Shown here: piece after piece, positions 37,298 through 45,601 of the stretch
Layout of the letters: each line of letters begins with the position of its first letter
How positions within the stretch are numbered: the stretch's first letter is position 1
DNA from: Poriferisodalis sp965208925
Lineage (GTDB): Bacteria; Actinomycetota; Acidimicrobiia; Acidimicrobiales; Poriferisodalaceae
NCBI RefSeq assembly: GCF_965208925.1
Contig: NZ_OZ242364.1
Span: 2,170,001 to 2,234,000 of the forward strand
DNA: 64,000 bases
Direction: 5' to 3'
The notes under the pieces: generated by a model
What the model saw: the letters and a program-made list of their open reading frames with translations, nothing else
Databases searched by the model: none
Told to the model about the DNA's origin: nothing
Made by a program: the position numbers and the translations under genes

Positions 37298-38692
37298 TCA
37301 TCGCTCGCCGCTGCCTCGGACGACATCTGCAGGGGTGTCGTCGTCGGCGGAGCTAGTTGCGAATTCTGCGAACAGGCTGCGAGAGGCATCGTCAAGTCGT
37401 GCATGCACCACGGTCGCGTCGTCGCCGTGGGTCTCCGAGAGCACCTCGCCTTCCCGGTGCACTGCCGCAAGGGCGTCGCCGCGGGAGTAGGGGATGCGCA
37501 GCTCGGTTACCTCGGTGAGGTGCCGGAGGCGGTCGCCGACCGCGAGCAGAAGACTCTCGATGCCGTCGCCACTGCTGGCCGAGATCGCCTGGGAGCCCTC
37601 GTGCCGTTCGAGCAGCTGCCTCACGGTGCCGTCGTCGGCCGTGTCGCACTTGTTGAACGCGATGAGTTCGTCGACCTCGCCGGCGCCGATCTCACGCAGC
37701 ACCGCACGCACGACGTCGATGTGCATCTCCGGCTCCGCCGCTGAGGCGTCAACCAAGTGGACCAGCAGGTCGGCTTCGGCCACCTCCTCCAGTGTCGACA
37801 TGAACGCCTCGACCAGCGAGGTGGGCAGCTTCTTGATGAAGCCGACCGTGTCGGTGACCAGCACCGTCTCGCCGCCGGGAAGCTGCAGACGGCGTGTAGT
37901 GGCATCCAGCGTGGCGAACAGCCGGTCCTCCACGAGAACGTTCGCTCCGGTGAGTCGCCGCAGCAGGGTCGACTTGCCGGCGTTGGTGTAGCCCACGATC
38001 GCCACCGTGTGATAGCGGGAACGTCGGCGCGACTTGCGCTGGTTCAGCCGGGTGCGCCGCAGCCCGCGCAGGTCTTTCTCGAGTCGCGCCAGCCGCCGCT
38101 GGATCCGCCGGCGATCCACTTCGAGCTGGGTCTCGCCCGGTCCCCGAGTGCCGATGCCGCCCGCCTGCTGGGACAGCTGCCGGCCGCGGCCCCGCAGGCG
38201 GGGGAGCCGGTAGCGGAGCTGTGCCAGCTCCACCTGCGCCTTGCCCTCGAGCGTCGTAGCGTTCTGGGCGAAGATGTCGAGGATCACCGCCGTCCGGTCC
38301 AGCGCGGTGCGCTTCAGAATCCGCTCCAGGTTGAACTGCTGCGCCGGCGACAGCTCGTCGTCGAACACCACCGTGTCGGCATCGTGCTCCAGCGAGGCAT
38401 CCAGAATCTCGTCAGCCTTCCCCCGCCCGACGAACGTCGCAGGGTCAGGCGCATCCCGCCGCTGAACGATCCGCTCCACCGAGTCCGCGCCCGCCGTGTC
38501 CACCAACCGCTCCAGCTCGTCGAGATTGGCGTCCACCTCATCAGCCGTCCGTTCGGCAAGCTGCACCCCCACCAGCACGATCTGCTCCCGGAACGCCCGG
38601 TCGATCAGCCCCGACTCAGCCCCCCCGAACTCCCCAAACGCCCCCCGATGCGTGTCGTCAGACCCTTCGACGATGTCGTCAGTCCCAGCCAT
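37298..38692 (-). CDS. hflX: Ribosome-associated GTPase HflX
   Basis: HflX binds the 50S subunit and rescues stalled or hibernating ribosomes. The 464-residue protein has the N-terminal HflX domain (VGRGKADEI, VVFDDELSPAQQFNLE), the glycine-rich linker RLRGRGRQLSQQAGGIGTRGPGE, then the GTPase motifs G1 GYTNAGKST, G3 DTVGFI and G4 NKCD. The ATG at 38692 overlaps the dapF stop as TGATG and is preferred over the longer GTG-type extension. dapF and hflX are therefore coupled. Confidence 0.95.
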   Translation of the reverse strand: MAGTDDIVEGSDDTHRGAFGEFGGAESGLIDRAFREQIVLVGVQLAERTADEVDANLDELERLVDTAGADSVERIVQRRDAPDPATFVGRGKADEILDASLEHDADTVVFDDELSPAQQFNLERILKRTALDRTAVILDIFAQNATTLEGKAQVELAQLRYRLPRLRGRGRQLSQQAGGIGTRGPGETQLEVDRRRIQRRLARLEKDLRGLRRTRLNQRKSRRRSRYHTVAIVGYTNAGKSTLLRRLTGANVLVEDRLFATLDATTRRLQLPGGETVLVTDTVGFIKKLPTSLVEAFMSTLEEVAEADLLVHLVDASAAEPEMHIDVVRAVLREIGAGEVDELIAFNKCDTADDGTVRQLLERHEGSQAISASSGDGIESLLLAVGDRLRHLTEVTELRIPYSRGDALAAVHREGEVLSETHGDDATVVHARLDDASRSLFAEFATSSADDDTPADVVRGSGER

Positions 38693-39699
38693 CACGCATC
38701 CAGTGACGTCGCGTGCAGCGGCCACTCATGGTCGCTGAGGTGCTCGACCGGAACGCTGAGAACGGGACGGTCGTCATCACCATCAGTCGAGATGATCGCC
38801 TCGCCTCCGGGCATCTCGACGGTTGTCTCTGGACTCGGCCGGACGAGACCCCAGCGTGTCGCCAGCACAGCCGCAGTCACGGCACCTGTGCCGCACGCCT
38901 GCGTCAAACCCGCGCCGCGCTCCCACACTGACATGCCGATGGACGCTGGGGCTGTTGAAGTCGAGGCGTCTGACTCGGTGCTCCAGATGAATTCGACATT
39001 GATGCCGTGAGGAAAAGGCGCTTCAAATCTGGGCCCCAAGCGGGCGGTCTCGAGTTCGTCCACTGGCCGACCCGCGTTGATGACCAGATGCGGATTGCCG
39101 ACGTTGCCAGTCTCTCGCTGTCTGTTGCCGAACGACTCGCTGATCTGCTCGTCGAGCTCGGCTGTAATGGACGGTCCAGGCACCACACTTGGCATGCGGA
39201 CGTGGGCGACCGGCTCGACGAGAACGAGCGAACCGCTTGCGTCGCTGTCGAGCTCGGCATCCAACGTCATCCGTCTCTCTCCGCCGTCAGTGTCGACGAC
39301 GAGTTCGAGAACATGGTCGGAAGACTCGACGCCATCGTCGAATTTCATGCTCGGAAGGAGTCCCCGCGCCACCTCATGGACGAGACAGGCGAGACCATTT
39401 CCGCTCACCTCGGCCGACGATCCGTCTGAGTTGAACAGCCTCATTTGGACATGCTTGGTCTGTGCCGCAGAATTCGCCTCGCATGCGTCTTGAGCCAAAT
39501 TCGGGTGCATAGCACTCGTATCGGCAGCCAGGATCAATCCGTCTGCACCGATACCAGAGCTTCGATCGCAGATCTGAGACGCCAAGGCCGGCCATGCGAG
39601 TCCACTCGCGGCAACTGCCGCCTGCTCGTCCGGCTGCAAGAGGGCGATCAAGAAGTCATTGCCGAGAGCCTGGTGCTTCGCAACATGGAGCGTTTCCAC
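38692..39699 (-). CDS. dapF: Diaminopimelate epimerase DapF
   Basis: DapF interconverts LL- and meso-diaminopimelate, supplying lysine and peptidoglycan precursors. From the GTG at 39699 it is 335 aa and begins VETLHVAKHQALGNDFLIAL, the family start. Both active-site cysteines are present: SGNGLACLVHEVA and ERGAGLTQACGTGA. The central region between them is longer and more acidic than usual. GACAAT a few bases before the GTG could be a -10 element for a leaderless or short-leader transcript. It is first in an operon with hflX, originally followed by dapC. Confidence 0.94.
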   Translation of the reverse strand: METLHVAKHQALGNDFLIALLQPDEQAAVAASGLAWPALASQICDRSSGIGADGLILAADTSAMHPNLAQDACEANSAAQTKHVQMRLFNSDGSSAEVSGNGLACLVHEVARGLLPSMKFDDGVESSDHVLELVVDTDGGERRMTLDAELDSDASGSLVLVEPVAHVRMPSVVPGPSITAELDEQISESFGNRQRETGNVGNPHLVINAGRPVDELETARLGPRFEAPFPHGINVEFIWSTESDASTSTAPASIGMSVWERGAGLTQACGTGAVTAAVLATRWGLVRPSPETTVEMPGGEAIISTDGDDDRPVLSVPVEHLSDHEWPLHATSLDA

Positions 39700-39802
39700 G
39701 GCTCCATTGTCACACCTGGACCCCGAAATCCACGAGCGATTTGCCGCACCCGACGAAGCAACCGAGCCGGCGTCTCCAGCCGAATCCGACTCACAACGCA
39801 CG

Positions 39803-39869
39803 AATGCGTGTCTTGCAACGCTGTCAATGCATGTTTCGCAATCTGCCAGTGCGTGTTTTGCAATCTCGG
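39803..39869 (-). repeat. Three 22-23-bp direct repeats upstream of dapF
   Basis: Read on the minus strand the three units contain TGCAAAACACGCA, TGCGAAACATGCA and TGCAAGACACGCA at 22-23-bp spacing, a TGC-N7-GCA half-dyad repeated every two helical turns. They fill the gap between the MNT-HEPN gene stop and the region before the dapF start (about 105 bp away). A regulator-binding array for dapF is the simplest reading; three short units are too few and too close for a CRISPR. Confidence 0.6.
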
Positions 39870-39873
39870 CGGG

Positions 39874-40827
39874 TCACGCTTGGTCTTCGAGGGCGCTCCC
39901 CGGGGTGCCGGTGTGGCGGAGAGGTCCTTCGAGGACCTGTTGGCAGTGGCTGCGTCGGCGCTCGTAGCGGACGAGGGCCGAGTCGGCGACGCCCTCGTGC
40001 CTGCATTGCTCGGCGGCGAAATCGGCGATCTTGAGGGCAGCCGCGACGTGCGCCCGAAGCGATGCGTCGTCGAAACGGCTGTGGGGACGGTCGGCTGAGT
40101 ACGTGGCACCGGGTCGCCAGATGTGCAGCTCCGAAAGCTCGACGTCGTCGCCCGCAAGCTGACTGAACGAGTCGCGCAATGCTTCAGGTTGGTCGGCGAG
40201 CAGCGCATCGATCCTGTGGTCGTGCGGAGGTGCGCTGTCGGTGGTCACGATGTGGGCGGCCTTGGCGGCCGACTCCACAATCATGTGAACCTCACCCATG
40301 GCCCGAGCCCAACGAACATCCTCCAGAGCGGCGCGCTCCTCGATGTCATCGGCGGCAGCCACCTCTTGCGGCGCGGGCTGCATCTGGTTGGTGAGCGCAG
40401 CGATCGCGTCGGACATGTCCGTGAATCGGCTCTGCAGCTCGGCAGTCGAGTCTGATGGCAATCCGATCTCCTTGTCCCAGTCGATCCCGTCGTGGTCGCC
40501 TGCGTCGGCCAGTTCGAGCGCGTAGCCGGCGATGCGCGCCTCGACCGAGCACGGTACGCGGGCAGTGCGCACTGCCCATTCGGGAGCGTCGGTAACCATG
40601 ACATCGACCCGGTGACCCGCAGCGGCCCTGCCTCGGGCTTCCAAGGCGCAGCGGCGCTTGCCCCGTTCGGCATAGTCCAAGTCGTCGTAGATGGCCACCA
40701 AGTCGATGTCGCTGCGCTCTGTGGCTTCACCACGTGCCAACGACCCGAAGAGCAGGACCCTCCCGGCGCCCGCTTCGACGAGTTCGCCCGCGGCGCGCCG
40801 GGCAGCCGCGAGGTCGGGAACGCCCAT
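39874..40827 (-). CDS. Nucleotidyltransferase (MNT) fused to a HEPN-like domain
   Basis: This 317-residue protein opens with a minimal nucleotidyltransferase domain: GSLARG at residues 28-33, SDIDL at 39-43 with two catalytic Asp, and a third in HRVDVMVTD. The C-terminal half (about 140-300) is helical and HEPN-like, with an IWRPGATYSAD segment resembling the HEPN family turn; no clear Rx4-6H RNase motif was found. Separate MNT and HEPN proteins form toxin-antitoxin systems in which the MNT AMPylates the HEPN RNase. Here both parts are in one chain, so it could be a fused module or a small-molecule nucleotidyltransferase. It is a single gene upstream of the dapF repeats. Confidence 0.72.
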   Translation of the reverse strand: MGVPDLAAARRAAGELVEAGAGRVLLFGSLARGEATERSDIDLVAIYDDLDYAERGKRRCALEARGRAAAGHRVDVMVTDAPEWAVRTARVPCSVEARIAGYALELADAGDHDGIDWDKEIGLPSDSTAELQSRFTDMSDAIAALTNQMQPAPQEVAAADDIEERAALEDVRWARAMGEVHMIVESAAKAAHIVTTDSAPPHDHRIDALLADQPEALRDSFSQLAGDDVELSELHIWRPGATYSADRPHSRFDDASLRAHVAAALKIADFAAEQCRHEGVADSALVRYERRRSHCQQVLEGPLRHTGTPGSALEDQA

Positions 40828-40894
40828 GCCCCGAGATTACTGGTGCACCCCGCTCACACCGGGCGACGGCGGCATACAGCAAGCACCCAAAGCG

Positions 40895-41854
40895 CTACCT
40901 CGTGGGTTCGCGCTGGCCGTAGTTCTTGAACGTGTCGCCGATGGCCGTCGCAACCGACGCCAGCTTCGAGCGTCCCTCGTTCAGCCGGGGCGCCATAGCC
41001 GTCAGGCCCTCGACCGTCCAGCGGCCCTCAGTGACGATGATGTCGTCGTCCGACAGCGACCAGCCCTGGTACAGGCCCACCTCGTTGGCCCCCACGTGGA
41101 AGACGCCACCGGTGAACGGGCACTCAGCCGTGGACAGGTACGCCACCAGCGGGCTGACGTTGGCCGGGTCGTACACGTCGAACTGCGCGGGGTCATCCGG
41201 TGCCTTCACCACGTCGCCGAGCCCCGGCGTCTGCAACGTCAGGCGGGTGCGCGCAACCGGCGCCAGGCAGTTGACCCGAACCCCGTATCGAGCTAGCTCG
41301 CCGGCAGCCACCAGTGTCATGGCGGCGATGCCAGCCTTGGCGCCTGAGTAGTTGAACTGGCCAAGGTTGCCGAGCATGGCCCCCGACGCGGTGTTGATGA
41401 TCGAGCCGCTGACTTCCTTGCCGGCCTTGGACTGCTCTCGCCAGTACGCAGCGGCCCAGCGGGTGGGGCAGAAATGCCCCTTCATGTGCACCTCGACGAC
41501 GGCGTCCCACTCCGGCTCGGTCATGTTGACCACGACGCGGTCGCGCAGGATGCCGGCGTTGTTGACCAGCACATGCAGGTCGCCGAAGGCCTCGACGGCC
41601 TCATTCACCATGCGCTGGGCGCCCTCCCAGTCGGTGACGCTGTCGCCGTTGGCGACGGCCTCGCCTCCCATGGCTTCGATCTCAGACACCACGTCTTGCG
41701 CCGGTCCTTGATCTGCGCCGGTGCCGTCGGCGGATCCGCCGAGGTCGTTGACGACGATCTTCGCCCCCTCCGACGCCATCAGCAGCGCGTGCTCGCGGCC
41801 GATGCCCCGGCCGGCGCCGGTGATCAGGACGACACGTCCGTCAAGTGCACCCAT
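40895..41854 (-). CDS. Short-chain dehydrogenase/reductase (3-hydroxyacyl-CoA dehydrogenase-like)
   Basis: This 319-residue SDR has the NAD(P) motif TGAGRGIG, NDLGGSADGTG, NNAG in VLVNNAGILRD and the active-site YSGAK preceded by NTASG. The DGRVVLITGAGRGIGREHAL start and DLGG insertion are typical of SDRs related to the 3-hydroxyacyl-CoA dehydrogenase domain of peroxisomal multifunctional enzyme 2. A C-terminal extension after the Rossmann fold is present. It likely oxidises a 3-hydroxyacyl-CoA or steroid-like alcohol. GGGAGAA lies upstream of the ATG. It stands just downstream of tRNA-Gly. Confidence 0.87.
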   Translation of the reverse strand: MGALDGRVVLITGAGRGIGREHALLMASEGAKIVVNDLGGSADGTGADQGPAQDVVSEIEAMGGEAVANGDSVTDWEGAQRMVNEAVEAFGDLHVLVNNAGILRDRVVVNMTEPEWDAVVEVHMKGHFCPTRWAAAYWREQSKAGKEVSGSIINTASGAMLGNLGQFNYSGAKAGIAAMTLVAAGELARYGVRVNCLAPVARTRLTLQTPGLGDVVKAPDDPAQFDVYDPANVSPLVAYLSTAECPFTGGVFHVGANEVGLYQGWSLSDDDIIVTEGRWTVEGLTAMAPRLNEGRSKLASVATAIGDTFKNYGQREPTR

Positions 41855-41882
41855 GTTGTTCTCCCGTCTCGAGGCGTGCTGG

Positions 41883-41956
41883 AGCGGATGACCGGGGTCG
41901 AACCGGCGACCTCAACCTTGGCAAGGTTGCGCTCTAACCAACTGAGCTACATCCGC
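41883..41956 (-). tRNA. tRNA-Gly (GCC)
   Basis: On the minus strand the acceptor arms GCGGATG and CATCCGC pair, and the anticodon stem CAACC/GGTTG encloses loop TTGCCAA with anticodon GCC. D- and T-arm sequences (AGCTCAGTTGG, GGTTCGACC) are standard. CCA is not encoded. Confidence 0.97.
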
Positions 41957-42042
41957 GCGGCGGATCACTGTAGCAAGCGCCCGTCGGCAGGCGTCAGCCG
42001 CCGCGATGCGTGAGTTCTGCGAGCCCCTGCCGTCGCCGGCGG

Positions 42043-42267
42043 TTATTCCTCGGAGGGCCGCAGGTCGATGCGCAGCGTCAGGATCCCGTCGTCGAGCGTG
42101 GCGGTGGCGTCGCCGATCATGGCGTAGTCCATGAAGTCCAGCTCGGCCTGGCGGATGAAGTGGCGCCGCTCCTCGCCCCCGATGGCAGGCAGGTTTCGCT
42201 TGCGCACCGCCAGCGCACGCTCGGCAAAGCGGGTGATCATTTCCTGGGGGTCGAAGGTTTCGCTCAT
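42043..42267 (-). CDS. Small conserved hypothetical protein (74 aa)
   Basis: This short protein is not assigned to a named family. It opens MSETFDPQEMITRFAERA, has a basic KRNLPAIGGEERRHFIRQ helix, and ends in a beta hairpin (ATLDDGILTLRIDLRP). The orderly amphipathic pattern and clean ATG support a real gene. It lies 13 bp after the small membrane-protein ORF in the metX group and before tRNA-Gly, so it is probably co-transcribed. A cytoplasmic location is likely since there is no signal or membrane segment. Confidence 0.65.
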   Translation of the reverse strand: MSETFDPQEMITRFAERALAVRKRNLPAIGGEERRHFIRQAELDFMDYAMIGDATATLDDGILTLRIDLRPSEE

Positions 42268-42280
42268 GTCGTTCCGGCTC

Positions 42281-42490
42281 TCATGATGGCTCGGCCGCGG
42301 TGCTCACGTCACCTTGCCACTGTCGTGGGGCCGTGCGCCGCAGGTACAGGGCGAATCCGGTTCCACAGGCCACGGTGAGCAGGCCCAGCACTGCCACCAG
42401 CAGCCACCACACGCCCAGGCCCGAGCCGACGGCCTCCGATGGCACGCCGGCATGCGCGTCGGCCAGCAGCGCCGTTCCGCTGCCGGTCAA
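42281..42490 (-). CDS. Small single-pass membrane protein overlapping metX
   Basis: This 69-residue protein has one strong transmembrane segment (VWWLLVAVLGLLTVACGTGFALYL) followed by a basic cytoplasmic tail (RRTAPRQW). The start would be TTG, overlapping the metX TGA stop by 4 bp (TTGA), which suggests translational coupling. No family is recognised. The reading is plausible from the overlap and hydrophobic core but rests on a rare start codon. Confidence 0.5.
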   Translation of the reverse strand: MTGSGTALLADAHAGVPSEAVGSGLGVWWLLVAVLGLLTVACGTGFALYLRRTAPRQWQGDVSTAAEPS

Positions 42491-43797
42491 CGGGTGGCTC
42501 CCGGGGATCCCGCACCGCTCTTGTAGATGTCGTCGATGAACTCGCCCATCGGTGGCCCTGTCTGGTCGGGCTCGGTGAGGAAGCCGTCGTGGCCGTTGTC
42601 GCTGTCGATGTCGACGTGCTCGACTCGCATTGTGCCCCGGCTGCGGAGTGCCTCGACAATCCTGAGCTGCTGAGGCCGCGGGTAGAGAAAGTCGGTGCGG
42701 ACGCTCATCACCATGGTCGGTGCGACGATGCGGGCCAGTGCAGCATCGATGCCGCCGCGGCCCCGCCCGACATCGTGGAGGTCCATCATCTTGTTGAGCA
42801 CCAGGTAGGTGTTGGCGTCGAAGCGGGGCACGAACTTCGCTCCCTGGTAGTCGAGATAGCTCTCGACGTCGAAGCGTTGCTCGAGCCGCAGCGGAAGCAC
42901 CTGTTCCTCGCTGTGGCGGTCGAACCGGCGATCGAATTCGTCACCGGAGCGGTAGTGGATCATCGCGATCCGCCGTGCATTGGCCAAGCCTCGATGGGGC
43001 CCGTCCCCGTCGGCTGCGTCGTAGTAGCGACCGTCCCTGAAGTTGGGATCGTCATAGATTGCCTGCCGGCCCACCTTGCTCCAGGCAATCTGCTGCGCGG
43101 ACGCCTCTGCTGACGCTGCGATCACGACCAGAGAGCCGACCCGTTGGGGGTAGGTAACGCCCCACTCCAGCACTGCCATGCCCCCCATCGAGCCGCCGAC
43201 GACGCTGAGCCAGCGATTGATGCCGAGGTGCCGGCCGAGCGCCCACTGCGAGCGCACCACGTCGCGATTGGTGACGACGGGAAAATCGGGTCCGTAGCGC
43301 TCACCGGTGGACGGGTTCAGCGACGACGGGCCGGTGCTGCCCTGGCAGCCGCCGAGCACGTTGGCGCACACGATGAAGTAGCGGTTGGTGTCGAGCGGGC
43401 GGCCGGGGCCGATGAAGTCGTTCCACCAGCCATCAGTGGGCTGAGCGGGCGGGTGCGCTGCGCCATGAGCGTGCGCATCTCCGGTCAGCGCATGGCAGAC
43501 CAGTACCGCGTTGGACGCGTCAGCGTCGAGCGCGCCCCAGGTCTCGTACGCGAGCACTGGCTGCTGGAGCACGCCACCGCCTTCCAGCGTGAACGGCCGA
43601 TCCGGCGACAGATCGAAGAACTGCCGCTCGGCCGCGCCGAGGCCCGGGTGCCATGCACCCGAGGCGGGCAGCGGCCAGGCCGCCGCATCGTCGTTCGGGG
43701 CGCTCGCGCGCCTCGCACTGTCCACAGCTGAGCCTTCGTCCTGGGCCTTCGATTCCGGGGCCGGGTTCCAGCGGCCAGAGTGCCGCTGGGTAGGCAA
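42487..43797 (-). CDS. metX: Homoserine O-acetyltransferase MetX
   Basis: MetX acylates homoserine for methionine synthesis. The alpha/beta-hydrolase core contains the nucleophile elbow GGSMGG (Ser about residue 203), VCHALTGDAHA, DTNRYFIVCANVLGGCQGSTGP and the C-terminal DNGHDGFL with the catalytic His. The family core starts near residue 60 (FFDLSPDRPFTLEGGG), so the first about 50 residues are low-complexity; the TTG at 43797 is only the outer limit and the GTG at 43725 is a good alternative. Acetyl- versus succinyl-CoA use is not decided from motifs alone. It follows the helicase gene by 36 bp; no SAM riboswitch could be fitted into that gap. Confidence 0.93.
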   Translation of the reverse strand: MPTQRHSGRWNPAPESKAQDEGSAVDSARRASAPNDDAAAWPLPASGAWHPGLGAAERQFFDLSPDRPFTLEGGGVLQQPVLAYETWGALDADASNAVLVCHALTGDAHAHGAAHPPAQPTDGWWNDFIGPGRPLDTNRYFIVCANVLGGCQGSTGPSSLNPSTGERYGPDFPVVTNRDVVRSQWALGRHLGINRWLSVVGGSMGGMAVLEWGVTYPQRVGSLVVIAASAEASAQQIAWSKVGRQAIYDDPNFRDGRYYDAADGDGPHRGLANARRIAMIHYRSGDEFDRRFDRHSEEQVLPLRLEQRFDVESYLDYQGAKFVPRFDANTYLVLNKMMDLHDVGRGRGGIDAALARIVAPTMVMSVRTDFLYPRPQQLRIVEALRSRGTMRVEHVDIDSDNGHDGFLTEPDQTGPPMGEFIDDIYKSGAGSPGATR

Positions 43798-43833
43798 GGG
43801 TACCGGCCCCCTCTGGCCTGTCTAAAGCAGTTT

Positions 43834-45003
43834 TCAGCGGCTGGCGTTGTCGCTGCTGGCCGCGAACGCTGCGAGATCGTCAAGACGCTCGTCGTTCGAG
43901 AACACGTCGTGCAGACGCAACCGCAGGCCGAGCCGACGCTGCAGCTGGCGCACTTCCAGCTCTTCGTCCCACAGGAACATCGTGACGGCGGTGCCGCTGC
44001 GGCCCGCTCGAGCCGTCCTTCCGGAGCGGTGCAGGTAGGTCTTGTGCTCAGGCGGAACGTTGTAGTGCACCACCACGTCGACCTCGTCGATGTGCAGCCC
44101 TCTGGCGGCGACGTCGGTGGCGACCAGTGCGGCCAGCTTGCCCTTGGCGAAGTCGGCGAGCGCACGCTCCCGCTTGACCTGGGGCAGGTCGCCGTGGATG
44201 GCGCCTGCTCGCACCCCCGCTTCTCGCAGCTCGCGGGTGAGCTGGTCGGCGCCGCGCTTCGTGCGGGTGAACAGCAACGTGCGCCCGTTCGCCGCGATCA
44301 TGCGGGCGGCGACCCGCACCCGGTCCATCTTGTGCACCGAGAGAAACAGGTGGCCCATCTCCGAGACGGTCACCTCGCGCTCGGTCACTTCGTGGAAGAC
44401 CGGGTCTCGCAGGTGCCGCTTGACCAGCGTGTCCACGACGCCGTCGAGCGTCGCTGAGAACAGCAGCGTCTGATGCTGGCCGTCGATGTGGCGCAGCACC
44501 CACTCGACCTGGGGCAGGAACCCCATGTCGGCCATGCGATCGGCCTCGTCCACCACCACGCGCTGGATGCCCGAAACGTTGACGGCGCCGCGGTCGATGA
44601 GGTCGATCAGCCGGCCGGGCGTGGCGATGACCACGTCCATGCCGCCCGACAGCAGCTCGATCTGCCGATCGAGGTTGGTGCCGCCGTAGGTGGCGATCGA
44701 CCGCAGGTCGGCGGCCTTGGTCAGCGGCTCGACCACGGCGGCGATCTGGTTCGCCAGCTCGCGGGTCGGCGTGAGCATGAGCGTGGTGGGGTGGCCGTCG
44801 GCGGCGCGGGGCGTCAGCGCCAGCATCGGCAGGCTGAACGCCAGCGTCTTGCCGGAGCCGGTCTTGGCTTTGCCGCAGACGTCCCGCCCGGCGAGTGCTT
44901 CGCCGATGGTCAGTTCCTGGATGGCGAATGGCTCGGTGATGCCTTGGTCAGCCAGGGTGTCGCACAGGGGCGCAGGTACGCCTAAGTCAATGAATGTTGT
45001 CAC
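43834..45003 (-). CDS. DEAD-box RNA helicase
   Basis: This 389-residue helicase core shows the Q motif (GITEPFAIQELTI), motif I AKTGSGKT, Ia PTRELA, Ib TPGR, II DEAD (VVVDEADRM), III SAT, IV LLFTRTKR, V ATDVAARGLHI and VI HRSGRTARAG. It resembles RhlE/SrmB-type helicases that remodel rRNA or mRNA with ATP. The start is set at the GTG 45003 (TTFIDLGVPAPLCDTL) with GAAGAGA upstream; the longer frame is an Arg-rich artefact running into the tRNA region. No long C-terminal extension is present. It is upstream of metX. Confidence 0.94.
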   Translation of the reverse strand: MTTFIDLGVPAPLCDTLADQGITEPFAIQELTIGEALAGRDVCGKAKTGSGKTLAFSLPMLALTPRAADGHPTTLMLTPTRELANQIAAVVEPLTKAADLRSIATYGGTNLDRQIELLSGGMDVVIATPGRLIDLIDRGAVNVSGIQRVVVDEADRMADMGFLPQVEWVLRHIDGQHQTLLFSATLDGVVDTLVKRHLRDPVFHEVTEREVTVSEMGHLFLSVHKMDRVRVAARMIAANGRTLLFTRTKRGADQLTRELREAGVRAGAIHGDLPQVKRERALADFAKGKLAALVATDVAARGLHIDEVDVVVHYNVPPEHKTYLHRSGRTARAGRSGTAVTMFLWDEELEVRQLQRRLGLRLRLHDVFSNDERLDDLAAFAASSDNASR

Positions 45004-45242
45004 GGGGGTCTCTTCGAAGGATGTGGCCCAGAAGGTTGCGGCGCCGCGAGCTCGGCTGCGGCAACGCTGGGCAGTGGGGCCACACGGCGAACTGCCTTGG
45101 CTGCCGAGTGTATGGGAACGGCGATGCCTCACGGCGGAGCAAGGCGAGCGACGCCGCCTCTCGACTCGTGGAGCGCCGCGGTCGACGTCGCTGCAAATGC
45201 CGCCGTCAACGCGGGGGTCGGCCACTACCCTGCGGACGGCCG
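45004..45242. other. Intergenic region between helicase and tRNA-Cys
   Basis: No convincing gene is visible in either strand. The region must contain divergent promoters for the helicase (minus) and tRNA-Cys (plus). CACTACCCT about 20 bp before the tRNA could be its -10 region. Confidence 0.5.
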
Positions 45243-45313
45243 GGCGGAGTGGCCGAGTGGTTAGGCAGCGGCCTGCAAAGCCGTGTACGCCGGTTCGAAT
45301 CCGGTCTCCGCCT
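45243..45313 (+). tRNA. tRNA-Cys (GCA)
   Basis: The acceptor GGCGGAG pairs with CTCCGCC. The anticodon loop CTGCAAA carries GCA in a GCGGC/GCCGT stem. The T-arm CCGGTTCGAATCCGG is canonical. CCA is not encoded. Confidence 0.96.
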
Positions 45314-45392
45314 CACTGGCCGGCTAGGCCCCGAGCAGGGTTTCGGCGTAGGCCGAGCCATGCAAGCAGGCTGCTAGCTTGAGTCACCCTCC

Positions 45393-45469
45393 GGGCGATT
45401 GGCGCAGTTGGTTAGCGCGCTTGCATGACACGCAAGAGGTCACAGGTTCGACTCCTGTATCGCCCACCA
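45393..45469 (+). tRNA. tRNA-Val (GAC)
   Basis: The acceptor GGGCGAT pairs with ATCGCCC. The anticodon stem CTTGC/GCAAG encloses ATGACAC with anticodon GAC. The T-arm ACAGGTTCGACTCCTGT is canonical, and the 3' CCA is encoded. Confidence 0.97.
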
Positions 45470-45572
45470 TCTGTAAGCCCGTGAATTCGGCACCGTTCTC
45501 GGCTGGACCATCACCGTTAAGGCCGACGACGGCGACACCCACACCGTCAGGATCGCCTGCCAGGACTGGACT
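45470..45572 (+). other. Possible gene remnant after tRNA-Val
   Basis: A frame without a start codon begins after a TAA at the tRNA end and reads TVLGWTITVKADDGDTHTV then RIACQDWTN, protein-like in composition. It ends in the terminator hairpin. It could be the degenerate end of a lost gene behind the tRNA, but its similarity cannot be judged here. Confidence 0.25.
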
Positions 45573-45600
45573 AACTCTCGCGCCGCGAGAGTTCGTTTTT
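45573..45600 (+). terminator. Rho-independent terminator after the tRNA genes
   Basis: AACTCTCG (45573-45580) and CGAGAGTT (45586-45593) form a stem with a 5-base loop followed by CGTTTTT. It ends transcription from the tRNA-Cys/tRNA-Val side and insulates the giant gene at 45629. Confidence 0.85.
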
Positions 45601-45601
45601 G

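Noticed and set aside
39803..39869. Mini CRISPR array
   Set aside because: Only three units with no spacer-like unique segments, 22-23 bp total period, and no cas genes nearby.
43798..43833. SAM riboswitch before metX
   Set aside because: The 36-bp gap between the helicase stop and the outer metX start is too short for any known SAM-responsive aptamer.
45004..45225. N-terminal extension of the DEAD-box helicase
   Set aside because: The added residues are Arg/Ser/Cys-rich, lack family similarity and overlap the promoter region of tRNA-Cys.
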